Assembly: GCF_017498525.1 (NCBI RefSeq)
Contig: NZ_CP071796.1
Span: 620,001 to 684,000, forward strand
DNA length: 64,000 nucleotides
Source: Ottowia testudinis
GTDB taxonomy: Bacteria > Pseudomonadota > Gammaproteobacteria > Burkholderiales > Burkholderiaceae_C
Direction of reading: 5' to 3'
The notes under the pieces were generated by a model. The model saw only the letters and a program-made list of their open reading frames with translations. It was not told where the DNA came from and ran no database searches. This document shows, piece by piece, positions 20,518 to 30,245 of the stretch. A program made the translations under genes and the position numbers. The first letter of the stretch is position 1. Each line of letters starts with the position of its first letter.

Positions 20518-21513
20518 ATGACCCTCACCGAGCTGAAATACATCGTCGCCGTGGCCCGGGAAAAGCACTTCGGCAAGGCCGCCGAAGCGTGCTTTGTCTC
20601 GCAGCCCACGCTCTCGGTGGCGGTGAAGAAGCTCGAGGAAGAGCTGGACGTCAAGCTGTTCGAGCGCAGCGCGGGCGAGGTCACGGTCACGCCGCTGGGC
20701 GAGGCCATCGTGCGGCAGGCGCAGAGCGTGCTGGAGCAGGCGGCCGAGATCAAGGAGATCGCCCAGCGCGGCAAGGACCCGCTGGGCGGCCCGCTCAAGC
20801 TGGGTGTGATCTACACCATCGGGCCGTACCTGCTGCCCGATCTGGTGCGTCAGATCATCGAGCACACGCCGCAGATGCCGCTCATGCTGCAGGAGAACTT
20901 CACCGTGCGGCTGCTGGAGATGCTGCGCACCGGCGAGATCGACTGCGCGATCCTGGCCGAGCCCTTCCCCGACACCGGCCTGGCCATGGCGCCGCTGTAC
21001 GACGAGCCGTTCGTGGCGGCGCTGCCGTCCAGCCACCCGCTGGCCAGGCAGACCGCGGTGACGTCCGAGCAGCTCAAGAACGAAACCATGCTGCTGCTCG
21101 GCACCGGCCACTGCTTTCGCGACCATGTGCTGCAGGTGTGCCCTGAATTCGCGCGCTATGCCAGCAACGCCGAGGGCATTCGCAAGAGCTTCGAAGGCTC
21201 ATCGCTCGAAACCATCAAGCACATGGTGGCCGCCGGCATGGGCGTGACGCTGGTGCCGCGCCTGTCGGTGCCCGCGGGCGCGCTGGCCGAGGGTGAGGCC
21301 GCCGCCGGCGCGCGCCAGGCACTGGCTGGCGGCCACACCGACGAGCCCTTCGTGTGCTACCTGCCCGTGCACGACACGCACCCGGGCGCCGCGCCGCCCA
21401 CGCGCCGCGTGGTGCTGGCCTGGCGCCGCAGTTTCACGCGGTATGAAGCCATCGCCGCGCTGCGCAACGCCATCTACGCCTGCGCGCTGCCGGGCGTGCG
21501 GCGCCTGTCGTGA
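20518..21513 (+). CDS. oxyR: LysR-family peroxide sensor OxyR
   Basis: OxyR is a cytosolic DNA-binding regulator that senses H2O2 by forming a disulfide and then induces catalase, peroxiredoxin and related genes. The winged helix (1-60) contains HFGKAAEACFVSQPTLSVAV. The redox pair falls at Cys199 and Cys208 in LGTGHCFRDHVLQVCPEF, the same numbering as E. coli OxyR. At 331 aa it is slightly longer than E. coli. GGGGGAGG precedes the ATG at 20518. It overlaps the next gene by four bases (GTGA). The usual neighbours recG and ubiA flank it here. Confidence 0.96.
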   Translation: MTLTELKYIVAVAREKHFGKAAEACFVSQPTLSVAVKKLEEELDVKLFERSAGEVTVTPLGEAIVRQAQSVLEQAAEIKEIAQRGKDPLGGPLKLGVIYTIGPYLLPDLVRQIIEHTPQMPLMLQENFTVRLLEMLRTGEIDCAILAEPFPDTGLAMAPLYDEPFVAALPSSHPLARQTAVTSEQLKNETMLLLGTGHCFRDHVLQVCPEFARYASNAEGIRKSFEGSSLETIKHMVAAGMGVTLVPRLSVPAGALAEGEAAAGARQALAGGHTDEPFVCYLPVHDTHPGAAPPTRRVVLAWRRSFTRYEAIAALRNAIYACALPGVRRLS

Positions 21514-22340
21514 GCGCCGGCGCGGCCGTGCCACGCGAGGTGGCCAGCGCCATCGCGCGCACGCAAAACGCGTTCGATCCTTACGCGCCATGGCTGCTGC
21601 TGGCGCTGTTGCTGCTGGCCGGCGTGTTGCTGCGGCGTTACCGGCAGCGCACGTCGGCGGATGCGGGCGGGCGGCGGGCTGGCGGCTTCGCGCGTGGCGC
21701 CGTCGCGCCGCTGCCCGATCTGCCGCAGGCGCTGTGCCTGGCAGCGCCGCTGGCGCTGCTGTGGGCTGCCCTCGCCTGGGCCGTGCACACCGGCCCGCAG
21801 GCGTGGGTGACGCGGCTGGACGCCCAGGCCGCGCACTTTGCACAGTCGGTGACCACGCCCCTGCTGCACTGGCTGGCGCTGCGCCTGAGCGATCTGGGCG
21901 ACGTCACGGCGCTGACGGTGCTGACGGTGGTGGTCGCCGCCTGGTTGTGGTGGGGGCAGCGCGCGCACGCGCTGGCGGTGGCCTGGCTGCTGTCGATCAG
22001 CGCCAACAGCCTGGCGGTGCGGGTGCTCAAGAACCTGTTCGAGCGCGCCCGGCCCGAGTCGGCGTCGGCGCTGGTCACCTCGGGCTACAGCTTTCCGAGC
22101 GGCCACGCGGCCGGCGCGCTGATGGTGCTGGGGTTGCTGGCCTGGGTGTTGCATGCGCGCGCCGGGCAGCGCTGGCGGCCATGGATCGTGGTGGTGGCCG
22201 CGGCGCTGATCGCCGGCATCGCCGCCAGCCGCGTGCTGCTGGGCGTGCATTACCTGAGCGACGTGCTGGGCGGGCTGTTGTGGTCCGCGACGACGCTGCT
22301 GCTCACGGCCGGCGTCATTAAACACGCCGGGCGTTGGTGA
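21510..22340 (+). CDS. PAP2 superfamily membrane phosphatase
   Basis: This is an inner-membrane acid phosphatase of the lipid-phosphate / undecaprenyl-pyrophosphate type. The three signature motifs are complete: KNLFERARP (174-182), SFPSGHAAG (194-202, catalytic His199) and SRVLLGVHYLSD (240-251, His247 and Asp251). At least five hydrophobic segments are present. The substrate could be a phospholipid phosphate or undecaprenyl pyrophosphate; not decidable by sequence. It starts with GTG at 21510, overlapping the oxyR stop, so it is translationally coupled to oxyR. It lies between oxyR and ubiA, a position I would not expect from the usual neighbourhood. Confidence 0.87.
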   Translation: MSAGAAVPREVASAIARTQNAFDPYAPWLLLALLLLAGVLLRRYRQRTSADAGGRRAGGFARGAVAPLPDLPQALCLAAPLALLWAALAWAVHTGPQAWVTRLDAQAAHFAQSVTTPLLHWLALRLSDLGDVTALTVLTVVVAAWLWWGQRAHALAVAWLLSISANSLAVRVLKNLFERARPESASALVTSGYSFPSGHAAGALMVLGLLAWVLHARAGQRWRPWIVVVAAALIAGIAASRVLLGVHYLSDVLGGLLWSATTLLLTAGVIKHAGRW

Positions 22341-22395
22341 CAAAATAAGCCGTTCGCGCTTGTCTGACCAGCGCGGCAAGCTATCAAATTGATTG
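22340..22395. repeat. Palindromic repeat (CPE) copy upstream of ubiA
   Basis: AAAATAAGCCGTTCGCGCTTG then CAGCGCGGCAAGCTATCAA. It fills the whole gap between the PAP2 gene and ubiA, ending one base before the ubiA ATG. Confidence 0.85.
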
Positions 22396-22396
22396 C

Positions 22397-23293
22397 ATGA
22401 CTTCCGCTCTGCCCACCGCCCCGCCGCGCAGCAAGCTGTCGCTGTATCTGGATCTCATCCGCTGGAACCGTCCCGCGGGCTGGCTTCTGTTGCTGTGGCC
22501 GTCCTTAAGCGCGCTGTGGCTGGCGGCGGGCGGCTTTCCCGGCTGGCACCTGGTGGCGGTGTTCACGCTCGGCACGATCTTGATGCGTTCGGCCGGCTGC
22601 TGCATCAACGACGTGGCCGACCGCGAGTTCGACCGCCATGTCAAGCGCACCGCCCAGCGCCCGGTCACCACCGGTCTGGTCAGCGTGAAGGAAGCGTTGG
22701 CCGTGGGCGCCGTGCTGGCGCTGATCGCCTTTGGCCTGGTGCTGACCACCAACGCCGCCACCATTGCCTGGTCGTTCCCGGCGCTGGCCGCCACGCTGAT
22801 TTACCCCTACGCCAAGCGCCATGTGTCGATGCCACAGGCGGTGCTGGGCGTGGCGTTCAGCTTCGGCATTCCGATGGCCTACGCGGCGGTGCAGGGGCAG
22901 GTGCCGCTGGCGGCGTGGCTGCTGCTGGCGGGCAACCTGTTCTGGGTGCTGGCGTATGACACCGAATACGCCATGGTCGACCGCGATGACGACTTTGCGC
23001 TGAACATCAAGACCTCGGCCATCACGCTGGGGCGCTTCGACGTGGCGGCGATCATGGGTTTTTACGCGGCGTATCTGGCGATCTGGGCGTGGTTCATCAC
23101 ACGCCACGTCACGCACCCGGTGCTGTGGCTGGCTTTTGGCGCGGCGGCGGCGCAGGTGGCGTGGCACCACCAGCTCATCAGGCACCGCACACGCGAGGGC
23201 TGCTTCAAGGCCTTCCGCCTCAACCACTGGCTGGGCGCCACGCTGTTTGCCGGGGTGGTGCTGGCGTTTGGGCTGTCGCGCGCGGCCGGCTGA
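22397..23293 (+). CDS. ubiA: 4-hydroxybenzoate polyprenyltransferase
   Basis: UbiA attaches the polyprenyl tail to 4-hydroxybenzoate in ubiquinone synthesis, in the inner membrane. The first Asp-rich motif is NDVADREFD (71-79), the second is [12 protein letters not shown] (about 190-201). [14 protein letters not shown] (about 22) and LIYPYAKRH are typical. About eight membrane segments; 298 aa is normal. The ATG at 22397 directly follows a repeat copy, with no good Shine-Dalgarno sequence. It is the last gene of the oxyR-PAP2-ubiA run. Confidence 0.95.
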   Translation: MTSALPTAPPRSKLSLYLDLIRWNRPAGWLLLLWPSLSALWLAAGGFPGWHLVAVFTLGTILMRSAGCCINDVADREFDRHVKRTAQRPVTTGLVSVKEALAVGAVLALIAFGLVLTTNAATIAWSFPALAATLIYPYAKRHVSMPQAVLGVAFSFGIPMAYAAVQGQVPLAAWLLLAGNLFWVLAYDTEYAMVDRDDDFALNIKTSAITLGRFDVAAIMGFYAAYLAIWAWFITRHVTHPVLWLAFGAAAAQVAWHHQLIRHRTREGCFKAFRLNHWLGATLFAGVVLAFGLSRAAG

Positions 23294-23310
23294 CGCGCGC
23301 GCCAGGTTCA

Positions 23311-24099
23311 TCAGGCCAGCGCGGCGTACAGTCCGGTGACTTCGTTGAGCACCGTCAGCAGGTTCTCGCTGGTGGTCATCACGTTGGACAGTGCTTCCTT
23401 GCTGGGCGCGGCGCCCGTGGTGCTGTTGATGGCGGCGTCGAAGAACAGCCACTGCTGCTCGCCCAGCTTCAGCTCTTGCTTGATGCGGGGCGTGGCCTCG
23501 GGCGCGGTGAGCAGGGTTTGCATGCCAGCGAGGAATTCGGTGCGGGCCTTGCCAATCTCGGTCTGGGCCGCCCCCTGGGCAATCTTGCCGGCGCTGGCAT
23601 ACGAATACTTGGCCAACCGCTGGGACAGCATGCGCTGGCGGCCCGCCAGGTTGACCAGGCGGCCCACCGGCTGGCCGGAAGTTTGCTCCAGCTGCCCCGT
23701 GCCCTGGTGGGCCAGTGCCAGGACGGCCTCGGACTGCGCGATCACGGCCTCGGCGCCGGCCAGCGACGGGGCCTTGCCAATCAGCTTTTCCTTGTAATCG
23801 CTCCAGGCGGCTTCGAGCTTCACGTAGGTGTCGCGGATGGTGGGCGAGGGCGCGAACGCCTTCAGTTCGACCAGTTGGCGGTCGAACAAGGCCATGGATT
23901 GCGACAGGATCTTTTCGGCCTGCGCTGGCTGGGTTTGCAAGGCCAGGGCCATGTAGGCCTTGGCGGCGCGCTGCGACAGCATGCGCTGGCGGCCCGCCTT
24001 GTTGATCGCGTCGTTCAGATCCTTCACCTGCGCCCAGGCAGGCAGACCGGTCAGCCCAAGGCCCAGGGCCAAGGCAGACATTTGGCGACGATTCATCAT
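23311..24099 (-). CDS. Secreted protein with two PilJ-type (type IV pili MCP N-terminal) sensor domains
   Basis: The 262-aa product has a signal peptide (SALALGLGLTGLPAWA, cut at about 24) and two related helical units, starting INKAGRQRMLSQRAAKAYMA (about 32) and VNLAGRQRMLSQRLAKYSYA (about 150). The N..GRQRMLSQR pattern is the hallmark of the PilJ/NarX-like sensor fold. There is no membrane anchor or signalling domain, so it may be a free periplasmic binding protein rather than a chemoreceptor. AGGAAG lies before the ATG pair at 24099/24096. It converges on ubiA with 17 bases between stops. Confidence 0.85.
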   Translation of the reverse strand: MMNRRQMSALALGLGLTGLPAWAQVKDLNDAINKAGRQRMLSQRAAKAYMALALQTQPAQAEKILSQSMALFDRQLVELKAFAPSPTIRDTYVKLEAAWSDYKEKLIGKAPSLAGAEAVIAQSEAVLALAHQGTGQLEQTSGQPVGRLVNLAGRQRMLSQRLAKYSYASAGKIAQGAAQTEIGKARTEFLAGMQTLLTAPEATPRIKQELKLGEQQWLFFDAAINSTTGAAPSKEALSNVMTTSENLLTVLNEVTGLYAALA

Positions 24100-24268
24100 G
24101 GGTACTTCCTTTCCGTACTGCAAAAAATAATGGGCCTCGTCGGCCCGCAGAACGAAAGTCTAGGTGCTGGTTAAGCGAAAAGCATTAACCGAGTTCAAGA
24201 AGAGATGACAAGGCGCGCCTTTGGTCTACTTTGCCGCGAACGGCGGCCACCCCGGTGGGGGCAGAGGG

Positions 24269-25099
24269 TCAGCGCCCGAATTCGTCGCCCAGTTCCTGGG
24301 CCCGCGTGCACGCTGCGTGCATGGCCTTGACGAACGATTGCTGGATGCCCGCCTGCTCCATCGCCGTCAGGGCTGCATGGGTCGTGCCCCCCTTGCTGGT
24401 CACGCGCTCGCGCAGCGTGGCCAGTGGCTCGGGCGAATCGGCGGCCAGCTGCGCGCCGCCGGCGAAAGTGCCCACGGCCAGGCGCCGGGCCTGTTCAGGG
24501 CTGAGGCCCAGCTCGGCGCCCGCCTGTTGCATGGCCTCGAGAAAATAGAAGACGTAGGCGGGCCCCGAGCCGGACAGCGCGGTCACGGCATCCAGCTGCT
24601 CCTCGCGCTCTACCCACAGCACGTCACCGGTGGTGCGGATCACGGCTTCGGCCAGCGGCCGGCCGGCGGCCTGCCCCGGCGTGGCGAACATGCCCGTCAT
24701 GCCGCGCCCGACCAGCGCGGGTGTGTTGGGCATGCAGCGCACGATCCGGCCGCTGCCGCTGGCGGCCTGAATGTCGGCCGCGCGAATGCCGGCCATCACC
24801 GACAGCTGCAAGGCATTGCCAAGATGCGGTGCCACCGGCGCGGCGGCTTCGCGAAAGCTCTGCGGCTTGACGGCCCAGACGAGCAGGTCGATACCGGTCA
24901 AAAATGGCCCTGGCGCAGGATGGGCAAGCGCACCGTGCTGCGATTTCAATAGCGATCGCGTGGCCTCGAAGGGTTCCACCACCTCGATCTGGCTGACGGG
25001 CAAACCCTGCCGGATCAGCCCGCCCATGATGGCGCTGGCCATATTGCCGCCGCCGATGAAGGCGATGCGGGTGTGGAGGGGCAGGGCAGGTGTGGTCAT
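24269..25099 (-). CDS. proC: Pyrroline-5-carboxylate reductase
   Basis: ProC makes proline from pyrroline-5-carboxylate using NAD(P)H, in the cytosol. The Rossmann motif is IAFIGGGNMASAI (12-24). The catalytic/substrate region is TALSGSGPAYVFYFLEAM (about 172), and the C-terminal LRERVTSKGGTTHAAL (about 231) is diagnostic. 276 aa is normal. The start at 25099 gives MTTPALPLHTRIAFIGGG. It stands alone on this strand; no proline catabolism genes are in view. Confidence 0.97.
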   Translation of the reverse strand: MTTPALPLHTRIAFIGGGNMASAIMGGLIRQGLPVSQIEVVEPFEATRSLLKSQHGALAHPAPGPFLTGIDLLVWAVKPQSFREAAAPVAPHLGNALQLSVMAGIRAADIQAASGSGRIVRCMPNTPALVGRGMTGMFATPGQAAGRPLAEAVIRTTGDVLWVEREEQLDAVTALSGSGPAYVFYFLEAMQQAGAELGLSPEQARRLAVGTFAGGAQLAADSPEPLATLRERVTSKGGTTHAALTAMEQAGIQQSFVKAMHAACTRAQELGDEFGR

Positions 25100-25206
25100 G
25101 GCGAGAGCTTATGGACGATGCGGCAGTGTAGGCCGATGTCCAGGCGGCCTTTGCCGGCCGGCTGCCCGCGGACAAGGGGCAGCGGTGCCCCCCGCTCAGG
25201 CCAATG

Positions 25207-26373
25207 TCACTCGGCCATCACCTCGAACCCCACGAACTGCGTCACCTGCAGCGGGTTGAAGTTGTCGTCGCTGCACATCACCAGCGTGCGGTGGCCGTTG
25301 GGCAGGCGCGGCCCCCAGGCCATGGCTTCGAAGTTGTCGACATGCGGCAGGGCGGTATCGCGCAGGTTCAGCAGCAGGCGCTTGGGCACCGGGCGGTAGC
25401 GGCCGGCGTGCAGCCGGGCGGCTTGCAGCGTGTCGCTGCCGCCGTCCAAATCGGCTTCGTACAAGCGCACCGATACGCCGGTGGCCAGCGACCACGCGCG
25501 CTCCAGCACCCACAGGCGTTGGCTGTCGCGCAGCAGGATTTCAGACACCCCGCTTTCGGCCGGCCCGTGCGGCATGGCGGGGCCGAAGGGCTCGGGCTCG
25601 GGCAAGTAGGCGACTTGGCGGTCGGCGCGGCCGGTGGCCAGGTCAAAGCGGGTGATGCGGCACGGCCCGGGCGGTGCGCCAGGCGTCAGGGCGGATTGGT
25701 CTTGCGTCAGCGCGCTTTCCATGGCGGCCCAGGCGTGTTGGCCGCCGGGGGTCAGGGCCAGGCCTTCCAGCGCTTCATTGTTGCGCGGGCCGCGGCGCAG
25801 GTGGCCGATCTCGCGCAGGTGGGCGGGCAGGGACAGCTCGCGCAGCAGGCGGCCGTCCAGCGCCGATTCGTACAGCGCTGGCGCGATGCGGCGGCGCACA
25901 TTGCCTTCGCTGGCCCACAGCAGCGTGGTGTGTCCGCTGGCGGCATCGTGGCGCAGCACCAGCGCCTCGGGATCCACCTCTTGCCGGGCGAACGGGCGGC
26001 CGTCGGCGCGGCGCAGGGTGATCACGTCCACCCACTCGGGCAGCAGCGGCTGGCCGGCGGCCAACGGCGGCAGCCGAAATACATGGCAGCGCGCTGGCGC
26101 GTGGCGGCTGCGGTCGTCCGAGAGGGCGTACCACAGGTCGCTGGCTGGATCGTGCGCCAGGCCGGAAAGGCCGCCGACCAGCGTGTCCTTGAACGTGGTG
26201 CCGCTGGGCAGGCTGCCGTGTGTGATCAGGCGCAGCTTGGGCGGCGCGGCGCCGGTGGCGGCGCCATCGCGCGGCCACAGGGCCGACGCGCCCATCAGCG
26301 CGGCGGCGGCCACCGCGCCACCGCGCAGCAACGTGCGGCGCGGCAGCTTGGATGTGGGGTGGGTGGGCGGCAT
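25207..26373 (-). CDS. Esterase-like/phytase-like protein with Tat-type signal
   Basis: The 388-aa product starts with a twin-arginine-like signal, LPRRTLLRGGAVAAAALMGA (about 10-29). The rest is a beta-propeller-like domain of the 'esterase-like activity of phytase' family: GGLSGLAHDPASDLWYALSDD (about 66), VDPEALVLR, NEALEGLALTPGGQHAWAAME (about 212) and DNFEAMAWGPRLPNG (about 345). It probably folds in the cytosol and is exported to the periplasm. Substrate is unknown. The start at 26373 is chosen because longer in-frame versions run into glpK on the other strand. It is divergent from glpK with 51 bases between. Confidence 0.82.
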   Translation of the reverse strand: MPPTHPTSKLPRRTLLRGGAVAAAALMGASALWPRDGAATGAAPPKLRLITHGSLPSGTTFKDTLVGGLSGLAHDPASDLWYALSDDRSRHAPARCHVFRLPPLAAGQPLLPEWVDVITLRRADGRPFARQEVDPEALVLRHDAASGHTTLLWASEGNVRRRIAPALYESALDGRLLRELSLPAHLREIGHLRRGPRNNEALEGLALTPGGQHAWAAMESALTQDQSALTPGAPPGPCRITRFDLATGRADRQVAYLPEPEPFGPAMPHGPAESGVSEILLRDSQRLWVLERAWSLATGVSVRLYEADLDGGSDTLQAARLHAGRYRPVPKRLLLNLRDTALPHVDNFEAMAWGPRLPNGHRTLVMCSDDNFNPLQVTQFVGFEVMAE

Positions 26374-26424
26374 GGGGGCGCAGTGTAGTGGCTGCGGGGG
26401 CCGGCATCGGCTACGCTTCGCGCC

Positions 26425-27966
<1,542 letters not shown>

Positions 27967-28026
27967 CGGCGCCGTGAGACAGCCATAAAACAGCCGGACG
28001 CAGCTTCGTAGATACCGTCTTGCCTG

Positions 28027-29009
28027 TCAAGCGGCATTTACCAAATCTGCCCGATAAGGCTGCTGATGTTTCCACACCCCGAAGCACAGATGCACCAGCT
28101 TGCGCATGGCCGCGCCCAGCGCAGCCATCTTGGGCTTGCCGTTGGCCAGCAGCCGCTCGTACAGAGCCTTCACATGCGGGTTGTATCGAGTGCCCACCAC
28201 CGCTGCCATGTACAACGTGGCTCTGAGCTTGGCCGGCCCCGCCTTCGACAGCCTCGCCCTGCCCAGGAGCGAAGAGCCCGACTGCCGCTCAACAGGCACC
28301 AACCCCAGATAAGCGGCCAGTTGCTCGGCGGTGTCGAAACTGCGGCTGCGCAGCAGACTCAGCATCTGTGTGCTGACCTTCTCACCTACCGCAGGGATGC
28401 TTTGCAGAAGTTGCTCATCGCCCTTCAGATCCGGGTGGCTGTCAATGTGCCGATCAATCTGCCGCTCAATGTCCTTGAGCTGCTGCTGCAAGAAGGCAAT
28501 CGAGTCCTCCAAGGACGACTGCACCAGCACCACGGGCTGGCCGGCCTGTTGCTTCTCCAGCCGGTTGCGCTCACGCCGCAAGTCCTGGGCGATCGCCTCG
28601 CGCCGGCTTAGCAAGGCCTGCAGCACGCGCACATGCGCGGGCGGGGCGTCCAGGCCGCCGGTTGCACCAGCAGCCCGTAGCGCGCCAGCACGGCGCTGTC
28701 CACGCCGTCGGTCTTGGTGCGAATGCCCAGTCCCCGGGCAAAGTCACGCACCTGCGCCGGGTTGACGATGGACACCCGGATACCGGCATCGAACAGGGCG
28801 CAAGCAGCGGCTTCGTGATAGGCACCAGTGCCTTCCAGAATGGCGTGAACGCCGCTCAAGGGCTGCGTGGGCCAATGCTGTTGCAGCCAGGCCAGCAACT
28901 GCGCAAAGCCGGCGGGCGAGTTGGGCACCACCTTGGTGCGGCTGCGCTGCTCAAAGAGGACACAGACATCGAGTTTGGCTTTGGCCACATCAATGCCGAT
29001 GGAGAACAT
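28027..29009 (-). pseudogene. IS110-family transposase, frameshifted
   Basis: The N-terminal part (29009 down to about 28640) has the IS110 DEDD/RuvC-like domain: SIGIDVAKAKLDVCV (catalytic Asp), EGTGAYHEAAACAL and TDGVDSAVLARYG. The C-terminal part (from about 28640 to 28027) has the Transposase_20 domain: LLQSIPAVGEKVSTQMLSLL and AYLGLVPVERQSGSS. The two lie in different frames; the junction is at a CCCC run near 28643-28646, and adding one C would restore a continuous protein of about 327 aa. It is therefore a one-base-deletion pseudogene, or a sequencing error in a homopolymer. It separates glpK from glpR. Confidence 0.88.
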
Positions 29010-29224
29010 GGGTTGATTCCTCGCTATTGAAAACAATGACAACAACAAACCATCGAATCACCTGCTCACCGCACTTGCCTTGTACATACAGGGTCAAAGC
29101 CCTTGGCTACCGTTCAGTGTCAATGACCGGTGAACGAAGAAGAAGCAAAGGGCGTCATCTACGGATCAAAGTCCAGGCTTTAAGGCTGGGTACACGCTCT
29201 CTTTGCTTCGAGGGGAAAGATACA
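29010..29224 (-). ncRNA. Candidate IS110 non-coding end (possible bridge RNA region)
   Basis: IS110-group elements carry a structured bridge RNA in the non-coding end upstream of the transposase. Here about 215 bases upstream of the transposase start have no gene but do have inverted repeats: CGTTCA (29111-29116) with TGAACG (29131-29136), and GAAGCAAAG (29142-29150) with CTTTGCTTC (29201-29209). The other flank is only 60 bases to glpK, so an upstream location fits. Exact element ends and RNA structure are not resolved. Confidence 0.3.
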
Positions 29225-29300
29225 AGGCTGGGTTAGCGAAGCGTAACCCAGCGTTTTTCAGACGCTCTCGCTGGGTTACGCCTTCGGCTAGCCCAGCCTA
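29225..29300. repeat. Palindromic repeat (GGCTGGGTTA type)
   Basis: AGGCTGGGTTAGCGAAGCGT faces CGCTGGGTTACGCCTTCGG ... GCCCAGCCT across a short loop. A 76-bp imperfect hairpin just upstream (in minus sense, downstream) of glpR, next to the IS110 remnant. Such extragenic palindromes are non-coding. Confidence 0.75.
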
Positions 29301-29323
29301 CGGGCTGTTGGACTGCCACGCCC

Positions 29324-30088
29324 TCACCCACACACCCGGCAATCCACCCCCGCGCCTTCCAGCAGCGCGCCGAACGGCTCGGGCGGCTGGGCGTCGGTGT
29401 ACAGGCGGTCGATCTGCGCCAGCTGCGCCACTTCCACCATCGCCGGGCGGTTGAACTTGCTGGCGTCGGCGGCCAGCCAGACTTCGCGCGCCTGGCCGAT
29501 GATGGTTTGCGCCACCTTCACCTCGCGCAGGTCGAAGTCGCGCAGGCTGCCATCGGCCTCGATGCCCGAGATGCCGATCAGCGCGATGTCCACCTTGAAC
29601 TGGCGGATGAAATCCACCGCCGCCTCGCCGATCACGCCGCGGTCGCGCGCGCGCACCACGCCGCCGGCGACGATGACTTCGTGGCTCGTGTTGCCGCTCA
29701 GGAGGGTGGCCACGTTCAGGTTGTTGGTGATCACGCGCAGGCCGTGGTGCTGCGCCAGCGCTTGCGCGATGGCCTCGGTGGTGGTGCCGATGTTGATCAG
29801 CAGCGAGCAGCCATTGGGCACGTCGCGCGCCATGGCGGCGGCGATGCGCTGCTTGCCCTCGGCGTGCAGGTTCTGGCGCTGCGCGTGGGCCAGGTTCTCG
29901 GTGGTCGAGCTGGGCACGCGCGCGCCGCCGTGAAAGCGCGTCAGCGCGCCTTCGTCGGCCAGTCGCTGAATGTCGCGCCGCACCGTTTGCAGCGTCACGC
30001 CCAGCTCTTGCGCCAACTCCTCGACTTGCGCCGCGCCGCGCGTGCGCACAGCGTGCAACAGGTTGAGTTGGCGCGGGTTGAGGTTCAT
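29324..30088 (-). CDS. glpR: DeoR-family repressor of glycerol genes
   Basis: GlpR-type regulators bind glycerol-3-phosphate and repress glp genes in its absence. The DeoR helix-turn-helix spans about 5-57 (VEELAQELGVTLQTVRRDIQ), followed by the sugar-phosphate-binding domain with LLINIGTTTEAIAQAL (about 94), VITNNLNVATLL and IGISGIEADGSLRDFD (about 172). 254 aa is normal. The start at 30088 gives MNLNPRQLNLLHAV. It is divergent from glpS; the 157-base gap carries a candidate operator (30109-30127). The glycerol assignment comes from context. Confidence 0.9.
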   Translation of the reverse strand: MNLNPRQLNLLHAVRTRGAAQVEELAQELGVTLQTVRRDIQRLADEGALTRFHGGARVPSSTTENLAHAQRQNLHAEGKQRIAAAMARDVPNGCSLLINIGTTTEAIAQALAQHHGLRVITNNLNVATLLSGNTSHEVIVAGGVVRARDRGVIGEAAVDFIRQFKVDIALIGISGIEADGSLRDFDLREVKVAQTIIGQAREVWLAADASKFNRPAMVEVAQLAQIDRLYTDAQPPEPFGALLEGAGVDCRVCG

Positions 30089-30108
30089 GGCAGCGGGTGA
30101 AAGAATCT

Positions 30109-30127
30109 AAAACGAAAAAAAACGAAA
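30109..30127. promoter_or_regulatory. Candidate GlpR operator (direct repeat)
   Basis: AAAACGAAA occurs at 30109-30117 and again at 30119-30127, one helical turn apart, between divergent glpR and glpS. DeoR-family repressors often bind TTTCGTTT-like half-sites. The role is inferred from position and pattern. Confidence 0.45.
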
Positions 30128-30245
30128 GACGATCAGGGTTTGCACGGGGTTCAAATCGCTCAATTAAGAAAACAATCTCACAATAAAGAACATGCCCACC
30201 CGCCATCGGGTCGGCCAGCCGAGAAATCAAGAGGAGCCGCGCCCC

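Noticed and set aside
29225-29300. Terminator for glpR
   Set aside because: Hairpin is strong but lacks a T-run in either direction and matches a dispersed repeat type.
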